A DNA stretch of 64,000 bases from Vibrio neonatus (GTDB lineage: Bacteria; Pseudomonadota; Gammaproteobacteria; Enterobacterales; Vibrionaceae), in NCBI RefSeq assembly GCF_024346975.1, contig NZ_AP024885.1:620001-684000 (forward strand). The letters run 5' to 3'. Both the position numbers and the translations under genes were made by a program. Below are positions 38,526 through 48,306 of this stretch, one piece after another. Position 1 is the first letter of the stretch. Every line of letters starts with the position of its first letter. The notes beneath the pieces were generated by a model. The model was given only the letters and a program-made list of their open reading frames with translations. It was not told the origin of the DNA and did no database searches.

Positions 38526-41099
38526 TTAGTTTGCTACAATATTCAGCAACTTACCTGGTACGTAGATCACTTTACGCACAGTTTTATCTTCAATGAATTT
38601 AACCACGTTTTCATCGTTTAGGCCCAGTTCTTCAACTTGCTCTTTTGATGCGTCTGCAGCAACGGTTAGTTTGGCGCGAAGTTTACCGTTTACTTGAACA
38701 ACGATCAGTTTTTCGTCTTCTACTAACGCTTTTTCATCAAAGGTTGGCCATTGCGCGTGATCGATATCGCTGCCACCTAATGCTGTCCACATTTCAAAGC
38801 TGATGTGCGGAGTGATTGGGTAAAGCATAGTCACAACCGCTTTAAGTGCTTCGTCTAGGATAGCGCGATCTTGAGCTGATGCTTGTGGCGCTTTCGCCAG
38901 TTTGTTCATCAGTTCCATGATAGCGGCAATCGCTGTGTTGAAGGTTTGACGACGTGCAACGTCATCGGTCACTTTAGCAATGGTTTTGTGTACATCACGA
39001 CGCAGTGCTTTTTGCTCAGAAGAAAGCGCTTTAGCGTCTACTGCTTCAGCTGCGCCTTGTGCAGAGTGCTCACGAACCAGTTTCCAAACACGTTTCAAGA
39101 AGCGGTTAGCCCCTTCAACGCCAGATTCTTGCCACTCAAGAGTCATGTCAGCAGGAGAGGCAAACATCATGAATAGACGTACTGTATCTGCGCCGTATTT
39201 GTTAACCATCTCTTGTGGGTCGATACCGTTGTTTTTCGACTTAGACATTTTGATCATGCCTGAGTGTTCAACGTCGCGGCCTTGCGTATCTACAGCTTTT
39301 TCAATGCGGCCTTTACCGTCACGCTCAACAGTCACATCAGTGGGTGCGATCCACTCTTTAGTGCCTTTTTCGTTAGTGTGGTAGAAAGCATCTGCCAATA
39401 CCATACCTTGACAAAGCAGTTGCTTGAACGGTTCGTCTGAAGTGACGTAGCCCGCATCACGCAATAGTTTGTGGAAGAAGCGCGAGTACAATAGGTGCAT
39501 ACAAGCGTGTTCGATACCACCAACGTATTGATCAACAGGTAGCCAGTAGTTGGCTTTTTCTGGATCTAGAATATCGTCAGCTTGTGGTGAACAGTAACGT
39601 GCGTAGTACCAAGATGATTCCATGAAGGTATCAAAAGTATCGGTTTCACGCAGTGCAGGTTCACCATTGAATGTGGTTTTAGCCCATTCTAAATCAGCTT
39701 TAATTGGGCTAGTTACGCCGTCCATTACTACATCTTCTGGCAGGATTACTGGCAGTTGATCAGCAGGAACAGGGTGAACTTCACCGTCTTCTGTAGTGAC
39801 CATTGGGATTGGCGCACCCCAGTAACGTTGACGAGATACGCCCCAGTCACGTAGACGGAAGTTAACGGTTTTAGTGCCTTTACCTTCTGACTCTAGTTTA
39901 GCTGCGATAGCATCAAATGCGGCTTGGAATTCAAGGCCGTCAAATTCGCCTGAATCAAACAGTACACCTTTTTCAGTGTAAGCTTCTTCAGAGATATTAA
40001 GCTCAGAACCATCGGCTGGTTTGATCACTGGGATGATGTCTAGACCGTATTTAGTAGCAAATTCGTAGTCACGTTGATCGTGTGCAGGAACCGCCATTAC
40101 AGCGCCTGTGCCGTAATCCATTAGGACAAAGTTAGCCACGTAAACTGGAACTTCACGGCCGTTCAATGGGTGAATAGCAGTAAGGCCAGTCGCCATACCT
40201 TTCTTCTCCATTGTCGCCAGTTCAGCTTCGGCTACTTTCGTGTTGCGACACTCATCAATGAAAGCGGCAAGCTCAGGGTTAGTTTGAGCAGCGATATCAG
40301 CCAGAGGGTGACCTGCTGCGATGCCCACGTACGTTACACCCATAAGAGTGTCAGGACGAGTGGTGTACACCTCTAAGTCTTGTTGACCTTTAACTTCAAA
40401 TTTAAGTTCAACACCTTCAGAGCGACCAATCCAGTTGCGTTGCATGGTTTTTACCATGTCAGGCCAACCGTCAAGGTTGTCTAGATCATCAAGTAGCTCT
40501 TGTGCGTACTCAGTGATTTTAATAAACCATTGTGGGATTTTTTTCTGTTCAACAGGGGTGTCACAACGCCAGCAGCAGCCGTCTTCAACTTGTTCGTTTG
40601 CTAGAACCGTTTTATCGTTTGGACACCAGTTAACAGATGAAGTCTTCTTGTACACTAGGCCTTTTTCGTACAGCTTAGTGAAGAACTCTTGTTCCCAGCG
40701 GTAGTATTCTGGAGTACAAGTGGCAAATTCACGGTTCCAGTCATAACCAAAGCCAAGTAGCTTAAGTTGGTTTTTCATGTACTCAATGTTTTCGTAAGTC
40801 CATGGCGCTGGAGCTGTGTTGTTCTTAACAGCAGCGTTTTCTGCTGGTAGACCAAAAGCATCCCAACCAATTGGCTGCATCACGTTTTTACCTTGCAGGC
40901 GTTGGAAACGAGATACTACATCACCAATGGTGTAGTTACGCACATGGCCCATGTGGAGACGACCACTTGGGTAAGGGAACATTGAAAGACAGTAAAATTT
41001 TTCTTTGCTTGAGTCTTCAGTTACAACAAACGTTTTGTTGCTGTCCCAGTGCTGTTGAACTTTCTGTTCAATATCTTGCGGGTTGTATTGTTCTTGCAT
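38526..41099 (-). CDS. leuS: Leucyl-tRNA synthetase
   Basis: 857 aa class I synthetase. HIGH-type motif as HMGH in [15 protein letters not shown] (near 42-52), zinc-type cysteines in CCWRCDTP near 175, the CP1 editing domain with [13 protein letters not shown] near 246, and KMSKS (near 618). C-terminal anticodon domain and LSD end. It is noteworthy that seven tRNA-Leu genes lie 9-10 kb away. Standard length (E. coli 860). Confidence 0.98.
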   Translation of the reverse strand: MQEQYNPQDIEQKVQQHWDSNKTFVVTEDSSKEKFYCLSMFPYPSGRLHMGHVRNYTIGDVVSRFQRLQGKNVMQPIGWDAFGLPAENAAVKNNTAPAPWTYENIEYMKNQLKLLGFGYDWNREFATCTPEYYRWEQEFFTKLYEKGLVYKKTSSVNWCPNDKTVLANEQVEDGCCWRCDTPVEQKKIPQWFIKITEYAQELLDDLDNLDGWPDMVKTMQRNWIGRSEGVELKFEVKGQQDLEVYTTRPDTLMGVTYVGIAAGHPLADIAAQTNPELAAFIDECRNTKVAEAELATMEKKGMATGLTAIHPLNGREVPVYVANFVLMDYGTGAVMAVPAHDQRDYEFATKYGLDIIPVIKPADGSELNISEEAYTEKGVLFDSGEFDGLEFQAAFDAIAAKLESEGKGTKTVNFRLRDWGVSRQRYWGAPIPMVTTEDGEVHPVPADQLPVILPEDVVMDGVTSPIKADLEWAKTTFNGEPALRETDTFDTFMESSWYYARYCSPQADDILDPEKANYWLPVDQYVGGIEHACMHLLYSRFFHKLLRDAGYVTSDEPFKQLLCQGMVLADAFYHTNEKGTKEWIAPTDVTVERDGKGRIEKAVDTQGRDVEHSGMIKMSKSKNNGIDPQEMVNKYGADTVRLFMMFASPADMTLEWQESGVEGANRFLKRVWKLVREHSAQGAAEAVDAKALSSEQKALRRDVHKTIAKVTDDVARRQTFNTAIAAIMELMNKLAKAPQASAQDRAILDEALKAVVTMLYPITPHISFEMWTALGGSDIDHAQWPTFDEKALVEDEKLIVVQVNGKLRAKLTVAADASKEQVEELGLNDENVVKFIEDKTVRKVIYVPGKLLNIVAN

Positions 41100-41546
41100 G
41101 GACGCTATCCGTTTTCTAGGAAACTATTAGAACGATTAAAATCGTGCATTAGAGATCCGCTTAGAATACCTAATGCAGCCAAAAGCAACAACCACAAAGC
41201 TAGCTTTAAACGAGGATATTTGCGTTTATGCGTCTCGATGACTGACTGTTGTGACAATTTTAGTCTGTTAGATACTGCTTAGGCTAAGTTCTGGAAAAAG
41301 GGCATTCGGCAGAATGTAAAACTTTAGCTAAGGGTTTACGATGAATTTTAGGGAAGTGTTTGAGGGTATAGCGCAAGATGCTTTTTAGAAAATAGCTTTA
41401 AATAATAATGACATAGTCATTTATTTTTTGAAAACTGTGAGTGGCACGACCTTTGTCTTAATCTACAGAGACTAAAATAATGGTATTCAAAAGGTATTTT
41501 TAGTGGTTATCTATTGTCATTAGATCGTCATAGAAAAGGAGTTGGT
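41100..41546. other. Divergent intergenic region leuS / ybeL-like gene
   Basis: 447 bp without a supported gene. It holds the leuS promoter region and, at 41442-41456, a sequence resembling a sigma-54 promoter pointing at the zinc-ribbon gene. Confidence 0.6.
41442..41456 (+). promoter_or_regulatory. Candidate sigma-54 promoter for the ybeL-like gene
   Basis: TGGCACGACCTTTGT. It matches TGGCACG-N4-TTGC of RpoN promoters except the last C, which is T. It is 91 bases before the start codon. No activator site was identified. Confidence 0.4.
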
Positions 41547-42017
41547 ATGCCAAAACGCCAATTAGGATATGAAAAGTTATTGTCGAACGTTGTTGAAACT
41601 CTGAAAAACAGCCCAGAAGAAATTAACAACGTGATTGCCACTTCAGAGAAAGTTGTGGAAGCGGCCAATGACATGACAAAAGACGAACTCGCACTTGTTT
41701 CTGCCTATGTGAAATCGGATTTGCAAGAATTTGCCAACAGCTTTGAAGAAAGTAAATCAGGGCCTTTCTATCTCACCATCGCCAATACTCTTTGGCAATC
41801 ACTTTCAGATATTACTGATAAAACCAAAGTTGAGTGGGTCGAGTTCTTTAAAGACTTAGATCATCAAGGTGTGTACAAAAGCGGTGAGTTGATTGGGCTT
41901 GGTGTGCTTGTGTGTGAAAAATGTGGGCATAAAACAACTTACAATCACCCCACTGAGATTATTGCGTGTACTCAGTGTGGGCACGATGAGTTCACTCGTT
42001 TGCCTCTGAAACCTTAG
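41547..42017 (+). CDS. ybeL: Zinc-ribbon protein, YbeL/DUF1451 family
   Basis: 156 aa. The start ATG 41547 has AAAAGGAG 6 bases upstream. The N-terminal two-thirds is helical and charged. The C-terminus has a rubredoxin-like zinc ribbon: CEKCGHKT and CTQCGHDEF (four cysteines). E. coli ybeL also lies divergent from leuS. Function unknown. A possible sigma-54 promoter precedes it. Confidence 0.88.
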   Translation: MPKRQLGYEKLLSNVVETLKNSPEEINNVIATSEKVVEAANDMTKDELALVSAYVKSDLQEFANSFEESKSGPFYLTIANTLWQSLSDITDKTKVEWVEFFKDLDHQGVYKSGELIGLGVLVCEKCGHKTTYNHPTEIIACTQCGHDEFTRLPLKP

Positions 42018-42029
42018 ATTCGAGTGTTT

Positions 42030-42057
42030 AAGTGCTAAGTGCTAAGTGCTAAGTGCT
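42030..42057. repeat. Tandem heptamer repeat (AAGTGCT)4
   Basis: Four perfect copies of AAGTGCT, 12 bp after the stop of the zinc-ribbon gene and before its terminator. Non-coding. Confidence 0.95.
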
Positions 42058-42075
42058 AGGTCAGCATTTCAAATT

Positions 42076-42116
42076 AAAAAGGCTAAGCGGATCATACCAC
42101 TTAGCCTTTATTTTTA
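42076..42116. terminator. Bidirectional terminator between ybeL and lnt
   Basis: AAAGGCTAAGcGG / CCacTTAGCCTTT hairpin followed by ATTTTT, with A-run on the left. Confidence 0.85.
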
Positions 42117-42140
42117 ACCCTGTTCTTACTTGGATTGCCG

Positions 42141-43664
42141 CTATTTCAACTTACTGTGTTTCATTCTAAACAGTGCAATCAGCATAATCACCAATACCAA
42201 TACTTTCAGTGGTAGACCACCAAATTGAACATACGGCGTTTTGCCATTTGTCGGTACGACGCTAGTGCGCAATACGTCTTCTTTAAACTGCGGAAGCTCA
42301 GCGGTTATCTTGCCTTTGTAATTCACAACCGCAGTCACGCCATTGTTGGTCGAGCGAATGACTGGCATACCAAATTCTAAGGCTCGCATACGCGCTATTG
42401 CCATATGTTGCAGTGGGCCAATAGAGTCACCAAACCAAGCATCATTTGATAGAGTTAGGATGTAATCCGTATCATTGGTGATGTTGTCTCGCAACTGCTG
42501 ACCAAAGATGATTTCATAACACAGCGCGACCACCATATGTGCGCCATGTGCCACGATATTATTTTGAATGTAATCGCCACGATTAAAAGAAGACATTGGC
42601 AGATTAAAAAACGGTGCCAGTGGTCTTAGAAAATCTTCAAAAGGAACAAACTCACCAAACGGTAATAAGTGATGCTTGTAGTAGTGTGGCTGAGTCACAT
42701 AGTCATAGTCACCGGATGGCGTTACGCCTAGGGTAGTGACACTGTTGTAATAAGTTTGCTGACCTTCTTGAGTTAACACCCCAGTAATTACCGCTGAATC
42801 ATTCATACGCGCGGCTTTATCTAGGCTCTTCATAAACTCAGTCACTTCCCCTTCAAAAGCAGGAATCGCCGCTTCTGGCCAAATGATAATATCGGCATCC
42901 CAGTTTTGGCGGGTATGGTCCATATACATCATGATGGTTGGCCAGCGATGACTAGGTAGCCATTTAGTTTCTTGCTGAACATTGCCTTGGATAAGCGCCA
43001 CGCTTTGAGTGCGGCTGTTATCAGGAGTGACCCAATGTGCAAAATAACTCAGAGTACAAACTGCAAATAATGCCACTGGCACCCATAGTTGTTTCCAGTC
43101 TTTGCGGATAATGGCCAGTGCTGCACTGCTGGATATAGCAACAATGATCATGCTGACAAAATCAACCCCAGCAATAGGCGCAAGCCCTGCAATCGGCGCG
43201 TCGATTTGGCTATAGCCTAACAGTAACCATGGGAAACCAGTAAAGACCCAACCACGCAACCAATCACAAATCAGCCAAAGGGCAGGGGCTACTAATAACG
43301 CGCCAAACCAATTCTTGTTGGCTTTAAAGCGAGTAAATAGTGCGCCGAACAGTGCTGAGTAGATAGCCAAATAGCCGACCAGCATACTCATAAGGAATAC
43401 ACTGGCAATCTTTGGCATACCACCGAAGGTATCTATGCTGACGTGAACCCAACTGATGCCTGTGGCAAAAAGGCCAAGTCCCCATAAGTAGCCAAGTAAG
43501 GCAGAATAGCGCCATGATTGACCACTGAGTAATAAAAACAGCAGTAATGGGCTAATGTATGCCAAAGGCCACATGTTATAAGGGGCAAAGGAAAGCGTGG
43601 TGCTAGCGCCAACAAAAACGGCCGCAAGCGGCCGCATTAGGCGATGAGTCATCAATGATTTCAT
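42141..43664 (-). CDS. lnt: Apolipoprotein N-acyltransferase
   Basis: 507 aa inner-membrane enzyme that adds the third acyl chain to lipoproteins. About six N-terminal membrane segments, then a periplasmic nitrilase-like domain with the catalytic triad Glu in IIWPEAAIPAF (near 262), Lys in HYYKHHLLPFGEF (near 328) and Cys in VALCYEIIF (near 379). A last membrane segment closes the protein. Next to corC, as in E. coli. Confidence 0.96.
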   Translation of the reverse strand: MKSLMTHRLMRPLAAVFVGASTTLSFAPYNMWPLAYISPLLLFLLLSGQSWRYSALLGYLWGLGLFATGISWVHVSIDTFGGMPKIASVFLMSMLVGYLAIYSALFGALFTRFKANKNWFGALLVAPALWLICDWLRGWVFTGFPWLLLGYSQIDAPIAGLAPIAGVDFVSMIIVAISSSAALAIIRKDWKQLWVPVALFAVCTLSYFAHWVTPDNSRTQSVALIQGNVQQETKWLPSHRWPTIMMYMDHTRQNWDADIIIWPEAAIPAFEGEVTEFMKSLDKAARMNDSAVITGVLTQEGQQTYYNSVTTLGVTPSGDYDYVTQPHYYKHHLLPFGEFVPFEDFLRPLAPFFNLPMSSFNRGDYIQNNIVAHGAHMVVALCYEIIFGQQLRDNITNDTDYILTLSNDAWFGDSIGPLQHMAIARMRALEFGMPVIRSTNNGVTAVVNYKGKITAELPQFKEDVLRTSVVPTNGKTPYVQFGGLPLKVLVLVIMLIALFRMKHSKLK

Positions 43665-43717
43665 CTTAATATTTGAGTCTGTTCCCTAGAGGTTACAGCT
43701 TGTCCAAGAGTCGGCGA

Positions 43718-44614
43718 TTATTCGCTGTGATCTTTTTCAGACACTTTGTCTGGGACAGTAACCTGGAGTTGAATAATACGACGGTTGTCAGCAGCAGTAA
43801 CCTTAAAGGTGTACTCATCGATTTCGACAATTTCGCCTCGGCTTGGTAAATGACCAAATTGGGTCATAATCAAGCCACCTACAGTATCCACTTCTTCATC
43901 GCTGAAGGTAGTGCCAAAGGTATCATTGAATTCTTCAATAGTGGTCAGGGCTTTGACAGCAAAAGTGTGTTTACTTAGCTGACGGATTTCTAGCTCTTCT
44001 TCATCGTCAAATTCATCTTCAATCTCGCCGACTATCTCTTCAAGAATATCTTCGATAGTCAGTAATCCTGATACGCCACCAAATTCGTCTACTACAATCG
44101 CCATATGATAGCGTTCTTCACGGAACTCTTTGAGTAAGCGGTCAACACGTTTACTTTCAGGGACAACAACCGCAGTACGGATAACCTGCTCAATGTCGAA
44201 AGGTGCACTGTCAGATCCAAGATATTTCAATAGATCTTTAGCCAGTAAAATGCCTTCGACATGGTCTTTGTCTTCGCTGATTACTGGGTAGCGTGAGTGC
44301 TGTGCGTCAGTAATAAGATTGACTAAGGTATCAAGATCATCGGTGCGTTCAACGGTCACCATTTGTGAACGAGGGATCATAATATCTCGAACTCTTTGTT
44401 CAGATATTTCCATAACACCTTCGAGCATATCTCTAGTGTCATGATCGATCAGATCGTTTTCTTCGGAGTCACGGATGACATCGACGAGTTCTTGACGGTC
44501 TTTAGGATCCACTTGAAAAAGATGGATTAGACGTTCAAAGAAGGATTTCCTACTCGGACCTTCTGATTTTTCCTTTGAACCCTCTTTAGAGGGCGAATTG
44601 TCTTCGCTGTTCAT
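43718..44614 (-). CDS. corC: CorC, CBS-domain protein (Mg/Co homeostasis)
   Basis: 298 aa soluble CorC/HlyC-family protein. Two CBS domains (about 70-190), beginning with [19 protein letters not shown], bind adenine nucleotides. A C-terminal CorC_HlyC domain (about 205-285) follows. It has no membrane segments, unlike long CorB/YtfL forms. Linked to cobalt and magnesium efflux in E. coli/Salmonella; the exact role is unsettled. Between ybeY and lnt. Confidence 0.93.
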   Translation of the reverse strand: MNSEDNSPSKEGSKEKSEGPSRKSFFERLIHLFQVDPKDRQELVDVIRDSEENDLIDHDTRDMLEGVMEISEQRVRDIMIPRSQMVTVERTDDLDTLVNLITDAQHSRYPVISEDKDHVEGILLAKDLLKYLGSDSAPFDIEQVIRTAVVVPESKRVDRLLKEFREERYHMAIVVDEFGGVSGLLTIEDILEEIVGEIEDEFDDEEELEIRQLSKHTFAVKALTTIEEFNDTFGTTFSDEEVDTVGGLIMTQFGHLPSRGEIVEIDEYTFKVTAADNRRIIQLQVTVPDKVSEKDHSE

Positions 44615-44673
44615 TGTCTCTCAACGGTTGGCGCTATCAGATGTGTAATAGCTCACTGTAACTTAGCTAAAAG

Positions 44674-45138
44674 TTACTCTTTTTCTGCTAGATAAGGGTC
44701 TTCAAACCCTAATCCTTGCATAATTTCAGTCTCTAAAGACTCCATTTCCTCAGCTTCATCATCTTGGATATGGTCGTAGCCTAGTAGGTGTAAACTACCA
44801 TGTACCGCCATATGAGCCCAGTGTGCAAGCAGTGGCTTTTGCTGTTGAACAGCTTCATCTTCAACCACTTGCTTGCAAATGACAAGATCTCCAAGCAAAT
44901 TAATTTCAACTTCTGGAGGTGCTTCAAATGGGAAAGATAACACGTTTGTTGGTTTATCTTTGCCACGATAATCGTGGTTAAGCTGGTGGCTTTCTTCCAC
45001 TTCGACAATACGTATGGTTAGCTCAGCATCTGGTTGAAACTGGGTAATCGTGTATTCGAGCCAAGATTGAAAATCTTGCTCTGAGGGTAATTGACTGTCA
45101 TCTTCGACAGCCAATTGTAGATCCAGATAAATGGCCAT
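44674..45138 (-). CDS. ybeY: YbeY endoribonuclease
   Basis: 154 aa zinc-dependent RNase for 16S rRNA 3' maturation and ribosome quality control. Signature [11 protein letters not shown] (near 114-124) gives the three zinc histidines; an Arg in [18 protein letters not shown] is also conserved. It starts directly after ybeZ without a gap. Confidence 0.96.
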   Translation of the reverse strand: MAIYLDLQLAVEDDSQLPSEQDFQSWLEYTITQFQPDAELTIRIVEVEESHQLNHDYRGKDKPTNVLSFPFEAPPEVEINLLGDLVICKQVVEDEAVQQQKPLLAHWAHMAVHGSLHLLGYDHIQDDEAEEMESLETEIMQGLGFEDPYLAEKE

Positions 45139-46245
45139 TTATTTATTTACCAATTGTGATTGTTGCTGAGAATGAACGGCCGCTTCAGCGACGAGCTTAG
45201 CTTCTCGTTCTTCACGCTCTTGGCGACGACGTTGTTCGATTGCCTTTTTCTCTTTTTGATCTTGAACTTCCCATTTTTCATATGCGTTCACAATGCGAGC
45301 CACAACAGGGTGACGAACCACATCATCGGCAATGAAGAAATTAAAGCTAATGTCGTTCACATCAGAAAGCACTTCGATAGCATGACGCAGGCCTGATTTA
45401 GCCCCGCGAGGCAAATCGATTTGCGTAACATCTCCGGTGATGACGGCTCGAGAATTAAAGCCGATACGAGTCAAAAACATCTTCATTTGTTCAATGGTGG
45501 TGTTTTGGCTTTCATCCAAAATAATGAACGCATCATTTAATGTACGACCACGCATATACGCCAGTGGTGCCACTTCGATAACGTTACGCTCAATCAGCTT
45601 TTCTACACGCTCAAAACCGAGCATTTCAAATAAAGCATCGTAAAGAGGGCGCAGATATGGGTCGACCTTTTGGCTTAAATCACCTGGCAGGAAGCCCAGT
45701 TTTTCACCGGCTTCTACCGCAGGGCGAGTCAGCAAAATACGTCGGATTTCTTGACGCTCAAGAGCATCTACTGCTGCAGCAACGGCTAGGTAAGTTTTAC
45801 CTGTACCGGCAGGGCCGACACCAAAGGTGATGTCGTGAGTGACCATATTCATTAAATACTGCGCCTGATTTGGCGTGCGAGGTTTAATCACCCCTTTTTT
45901 CGTTTTAATGAACACTTCTTTGCCGTGGGCAAATTCGGCTTCGGCCGCTTGCTCTAATACGCCACTTTCTTTTACTTCAAGGTGGATTTGCTCTGGTTCA
46001 ATATCTGGGATATTGCCGCGAACAGGTGCCGTTTGAACATAAAGTCTTTTGACGATATCAAGCGCCGCAGAGGCGGTATGAGGCTGGCCGACGATAGAAA
46101 AGTGGTTGCCACGATAGTTGATTTCAACGCCAAGACGACGTTCTAGATGTTTGATGTTGTCATCAAAAGGGCCACAAAGGCTAGAAAGACGGTGGTTGTT
46201 TGCTGGTTCTAGATCGATCTCTAGGGTAACAATTTTATTGCTCAA
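45139..46245 (-). CDS. ybeZ: YbeZ, PhoH-family ATPase
   Basis: 368 aa. An N-terminal KH-like region (to about 90) is followed by the PhoH P-loop domain: Walker A GPAGTGKT (near 143) and Walker B FIILDESQN (near 240). The C-terminal tail is highly charged (KEKKAIEQRRRQEREEREAK), probably coiled. It partners with YbeY in rRNA processing. Operon ybeZ-ybeY-corC-lnt. Confidence 0.95.
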   Translation of the reverse strand: MSNKIVTLEIDLEPANNHRLSSLCGPFDDNIKHLERRLGVEINYRGNHFSIVGQPHTASAALDIVKRLYVQTAPVRGNIPDIEPEQIHLEVKESGVLEQAAEAEFAHGKEVFIKTKKGVIKPRTPNQAQYLMNMVTHDITFGVGPAGTGKTYLAVAAAVDALERQEIRRILLTRPAVEAGEKLGFLPGDLSQKVDPYLRPLYDALFEMLGFERVEKLIERNVIEVAPLAYMRGRTLNDAFIILDESQNTTIEQMKMFLTRIGFNSRAVITGDVTQIDLPRGAKSGLRHAIEVLSDVNDISFNFFIADDVVRHPVVARIVNAYEKWEVQDQKEKKAIEQRRRQEREEREAKLVAEAAVHSQQQSQLVNK

Positions 46246-46268
46246 TTGTGCCTCACATTCGCTGAACT

Positions 46269-46292
46269 AAAAGAGCCTAAATAGGCTCTTTT
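46269..46292 (-). terminator. Terminator between miaB and ybeZ
   Basis: AAAAGAGCCTA-AA-TAGGCTCTTTT, near-perfect hairpin with flanking A and T. It separates miaB from the ybeZ operon. Confidence 0.85.
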
Positions 46293-46395
46293 AGTATAGC
46301 TTGAGTGCTTTACCAACCGAAATAAAAATCTGTCATTGTTTTGAGTTGATCAACTCGAAACTCGAATCAGGGTGATTATTTCGTTTAGTCTTGCT

Positions 46396-47820
46396 CTAAG
46401 GTGTAAAGGTCGCTACACCTAGCTCATCTTCTTTACGAGTCTTAGTCATCATCTCTGTTGGAGAGACGGCGCTACGAAGATCCATTTCCGCTTCTGTGCG
46501 AACGAGTTCACCACGTAAAGAGTTAGCAAATACGTCAGTGATTTTCACATCAACGAATTGACCAATTAGGTCTGCACTGCCTTCAAAGTTAACAACGCGG
46601 TTGTTTTCGGTACGTGCACGAAGCTCCATAAGATCTTTCTTAGAAGGACCTTCGACTAGAACACGTTGCTCAGTACCTAGCATTTGGCGAGAGTAACGCA
46701 TTGCTTGTGCATTAACGGTTTGCTGTAGCTCGTACAAACGCTCTTTCTTCTCTTGCTCAGTCAGATCGCAAGGGTAATCCGCTGCAGGTGTGCCTGGGCG
46801 TGGAGAGAAGACAAAGCTAAAGCTCATGTCAAAATCAACGTCACGAATAAGTTTCATCGTTGCTTGGAAGTCTTGGTCAGACTCGCCAGGGAAGCCTACG
46901 ATGAAGTCGGAGCTGATTTGAATATCAGGGCGAGCTTTACGCAGCTTACGAATAATTGATTTGTACTCGATAGCCGTATGTGGACGCTTCATCATAGTCA
47001 AAATACGGTCTGAACCGCTTTGAACTGGCAAGTGTAGGAAGCTCACAAGCTCAGGAGTGTCTTCGTAAACCGCAATAATATCGTCAGTAAACTCAAGAGG
47101 GTGGCTGGTGGTAAAACGAATACGGTCGATACCATCAATGCTTGCTACTAAACGCAGTAAGTTAGCAAATGAGCAGATTTCTCCGTCAAATGTTGGTCCA
47201 CGGTATGCGTTTACGTTTTGACCTAATAGGTTGACTTCACGCACGCCTTGCTCTGCAAGTTGAGCGATTTCATAAAGTACGTCATCCATTGGGCGACTGA
47301 CTTCTTCACCGCGAGTGTATGGCACTACGCAGTAAGTACAATATTTAGAACAGCCTTCCATGATAGAAACGAACGCGGTTGCGCCTTCTGCGCGAGGTTC
47401 TGGAAGACGATCAAATTTTTCGATCTCTGGGAATGAAATATCCATAACCGGAGCATCGTTGCTTTGTGATTGTTTGATCATCTCAGGAAGACGATGCAAG
47501 GTTTGAGGGCCAAAGATCACATCAACATAAGGAGCGCGTTGACGGATATGGTCGCCTTCTTGGGTTGCTACACAGCCGCCCACACCAATCACAACGTTAG
47601 GTTTGTTGTCTTTTAAAGTTTTCCAACGGCCAAGCTGGTGGAACACTTTTTCTTGTGCTTTTTCACGAATTGAGCAGGTGTTTAGTAGTAATACATCCGC
47701 TTCTTTCGGATCTTCTGTTAGCTCAAATCCATTAGCAGCATTAAGCAGGTCAGCCATTTTTGACGAATCATATTCGTTCATCTGGCAGCCCCAGGTTTTG
47801 ATCAGAAGTTTCTTACTCAT
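46396..47820 (-). CDS. miaB: tRNA-2-methylthio-N6-isopentenyladenosine synthase
   Basis: 474 aa radical SAM methylthiotransferase acting on i6A37 of tRNAs. N-terminal cluster domain with Cys in [24 protein letters not shown] and VGGCVA; radical SAM motif CSKYCTYC (near 157); C-terminal TRAM domain for tRNA binding. Start ATG 47820 corresponds to E. coli MTKKL; an in-frame GTG lies three codons upstream. Next to ubiF, divergent. Confidence 0.97.
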   Translation of the reverse strand: MSKKLLIKTWGCQMNEYDSSKMADLLNAANGFELTEDPKEADVLLLNTCSIREKAQEKVFHQLGRWKTLKDNKPNVVIGVGGCVATQEGDHIRQRAPYVDVIFGPQTLHRLPEMIKQSQSNDAPVMDISFPEIEKFDRLPEPRAEGATAFVSIMEGCSKYCTYCVVPYTRGEEVSRPMDDVLYEIAQLAEQGVREVNLLGQNVNAYRGPTFDGEICSFANLLRLVASIDGIDRIRFTTSHPLEFTDDIIAVYEDTPELVSFLHLPVQSGSDRILTMMKRPHTAIEYKSIIRKLRKARPDIQISSDFIVGFPGESDQDFQATMKLIRDVDFDMSFSFVFSPRPGTPAADYPCDLTEQEKKERLYELQQTVNAQAMRYSRQMLGTEQRVLVEGPSKKDLMELRARTENNRVVNFEGSADLIGQFVDVKITDVFANSLRGELVRTEAEMDLRSAVSPTEMMTKTRKEDELGVATFTP

Positions 47821-48122
47821 TGCATTCACACTCGTGTTAATTAATCACTTTTATACTGGCTAGATTGCTCAGTATTTCGCCACTTACTGTTATGGCAAGC
47901 CGCGTATTGTACTGGCTAAATGACGCTGTGACTAGGGTTCAAGCTTAAATTCCGTACATTGTCAGTTAAGGCATTGTTTGTATTGAGCCGCCTTTTGCTA
48001 CCTTATTCATCAATATGTGGACAATGTGATTAATAAACGCACTTATAGGCTGGCAAATTAAGCTCTGATGCAGGCATTAACGAGCACTTTTCAGTACAAT
48101 CATTTGATTAGCGAACGATGTA
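47821..48122. other. Intergenic region miaB / ubiF, left of the MITE
   Basis: About 300 bp with no supported gene. It must hold the miaB promoter. No repeat was recognised before the MITE copy at 48123. Confidence 0.5.
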
Positions 48123-48284
48123 ATACCAATCACACTAAGTAAGTGATCAGAGCTAGCGCAGGAAAAATGCTCGAGAACAAGGCAGAATTTTTCGATAAGT
48201 AGTTATTCTACAATCAAAAATTCTAACGCCGTTATCGAGTATTTTAACAAGCTAGAATGACCAGTTATTTAGTACGATTGGTAT
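48123..48284 (-). repeat. 162-bp palindromic MITE-like repeat, copy 2 (inverted)
   Basis: Same family and exactly the same length as copies 1 and 3, in the opposite orientation: begins ATACCAATCACACTAAGTAA, ends GTACGATTGGTAT. TA at both borders. It ends 13 bp before the first possible start codon of ubiF, so it forms the upstream region of that gene. Confidence 0.9.
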
Positions 48285-48287
48285 AAT
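48279..48287 (+). promoter_or_regulatory. Extended -10 formed at the MITE edge, upstream of ubiF
   Basis: TGGTATAAT: TG-N-TATAAT, a perfect extended -10. Seven of its nine bases come from the element's terminal sequence. Transcription would begin near 48294. No good -35 (only TGACC about 19 bases upstream). Inferred. Confidence 0.45.
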
Positions 48288-48306
48288 ACAGTAAAGGATG
48301 ACACGA

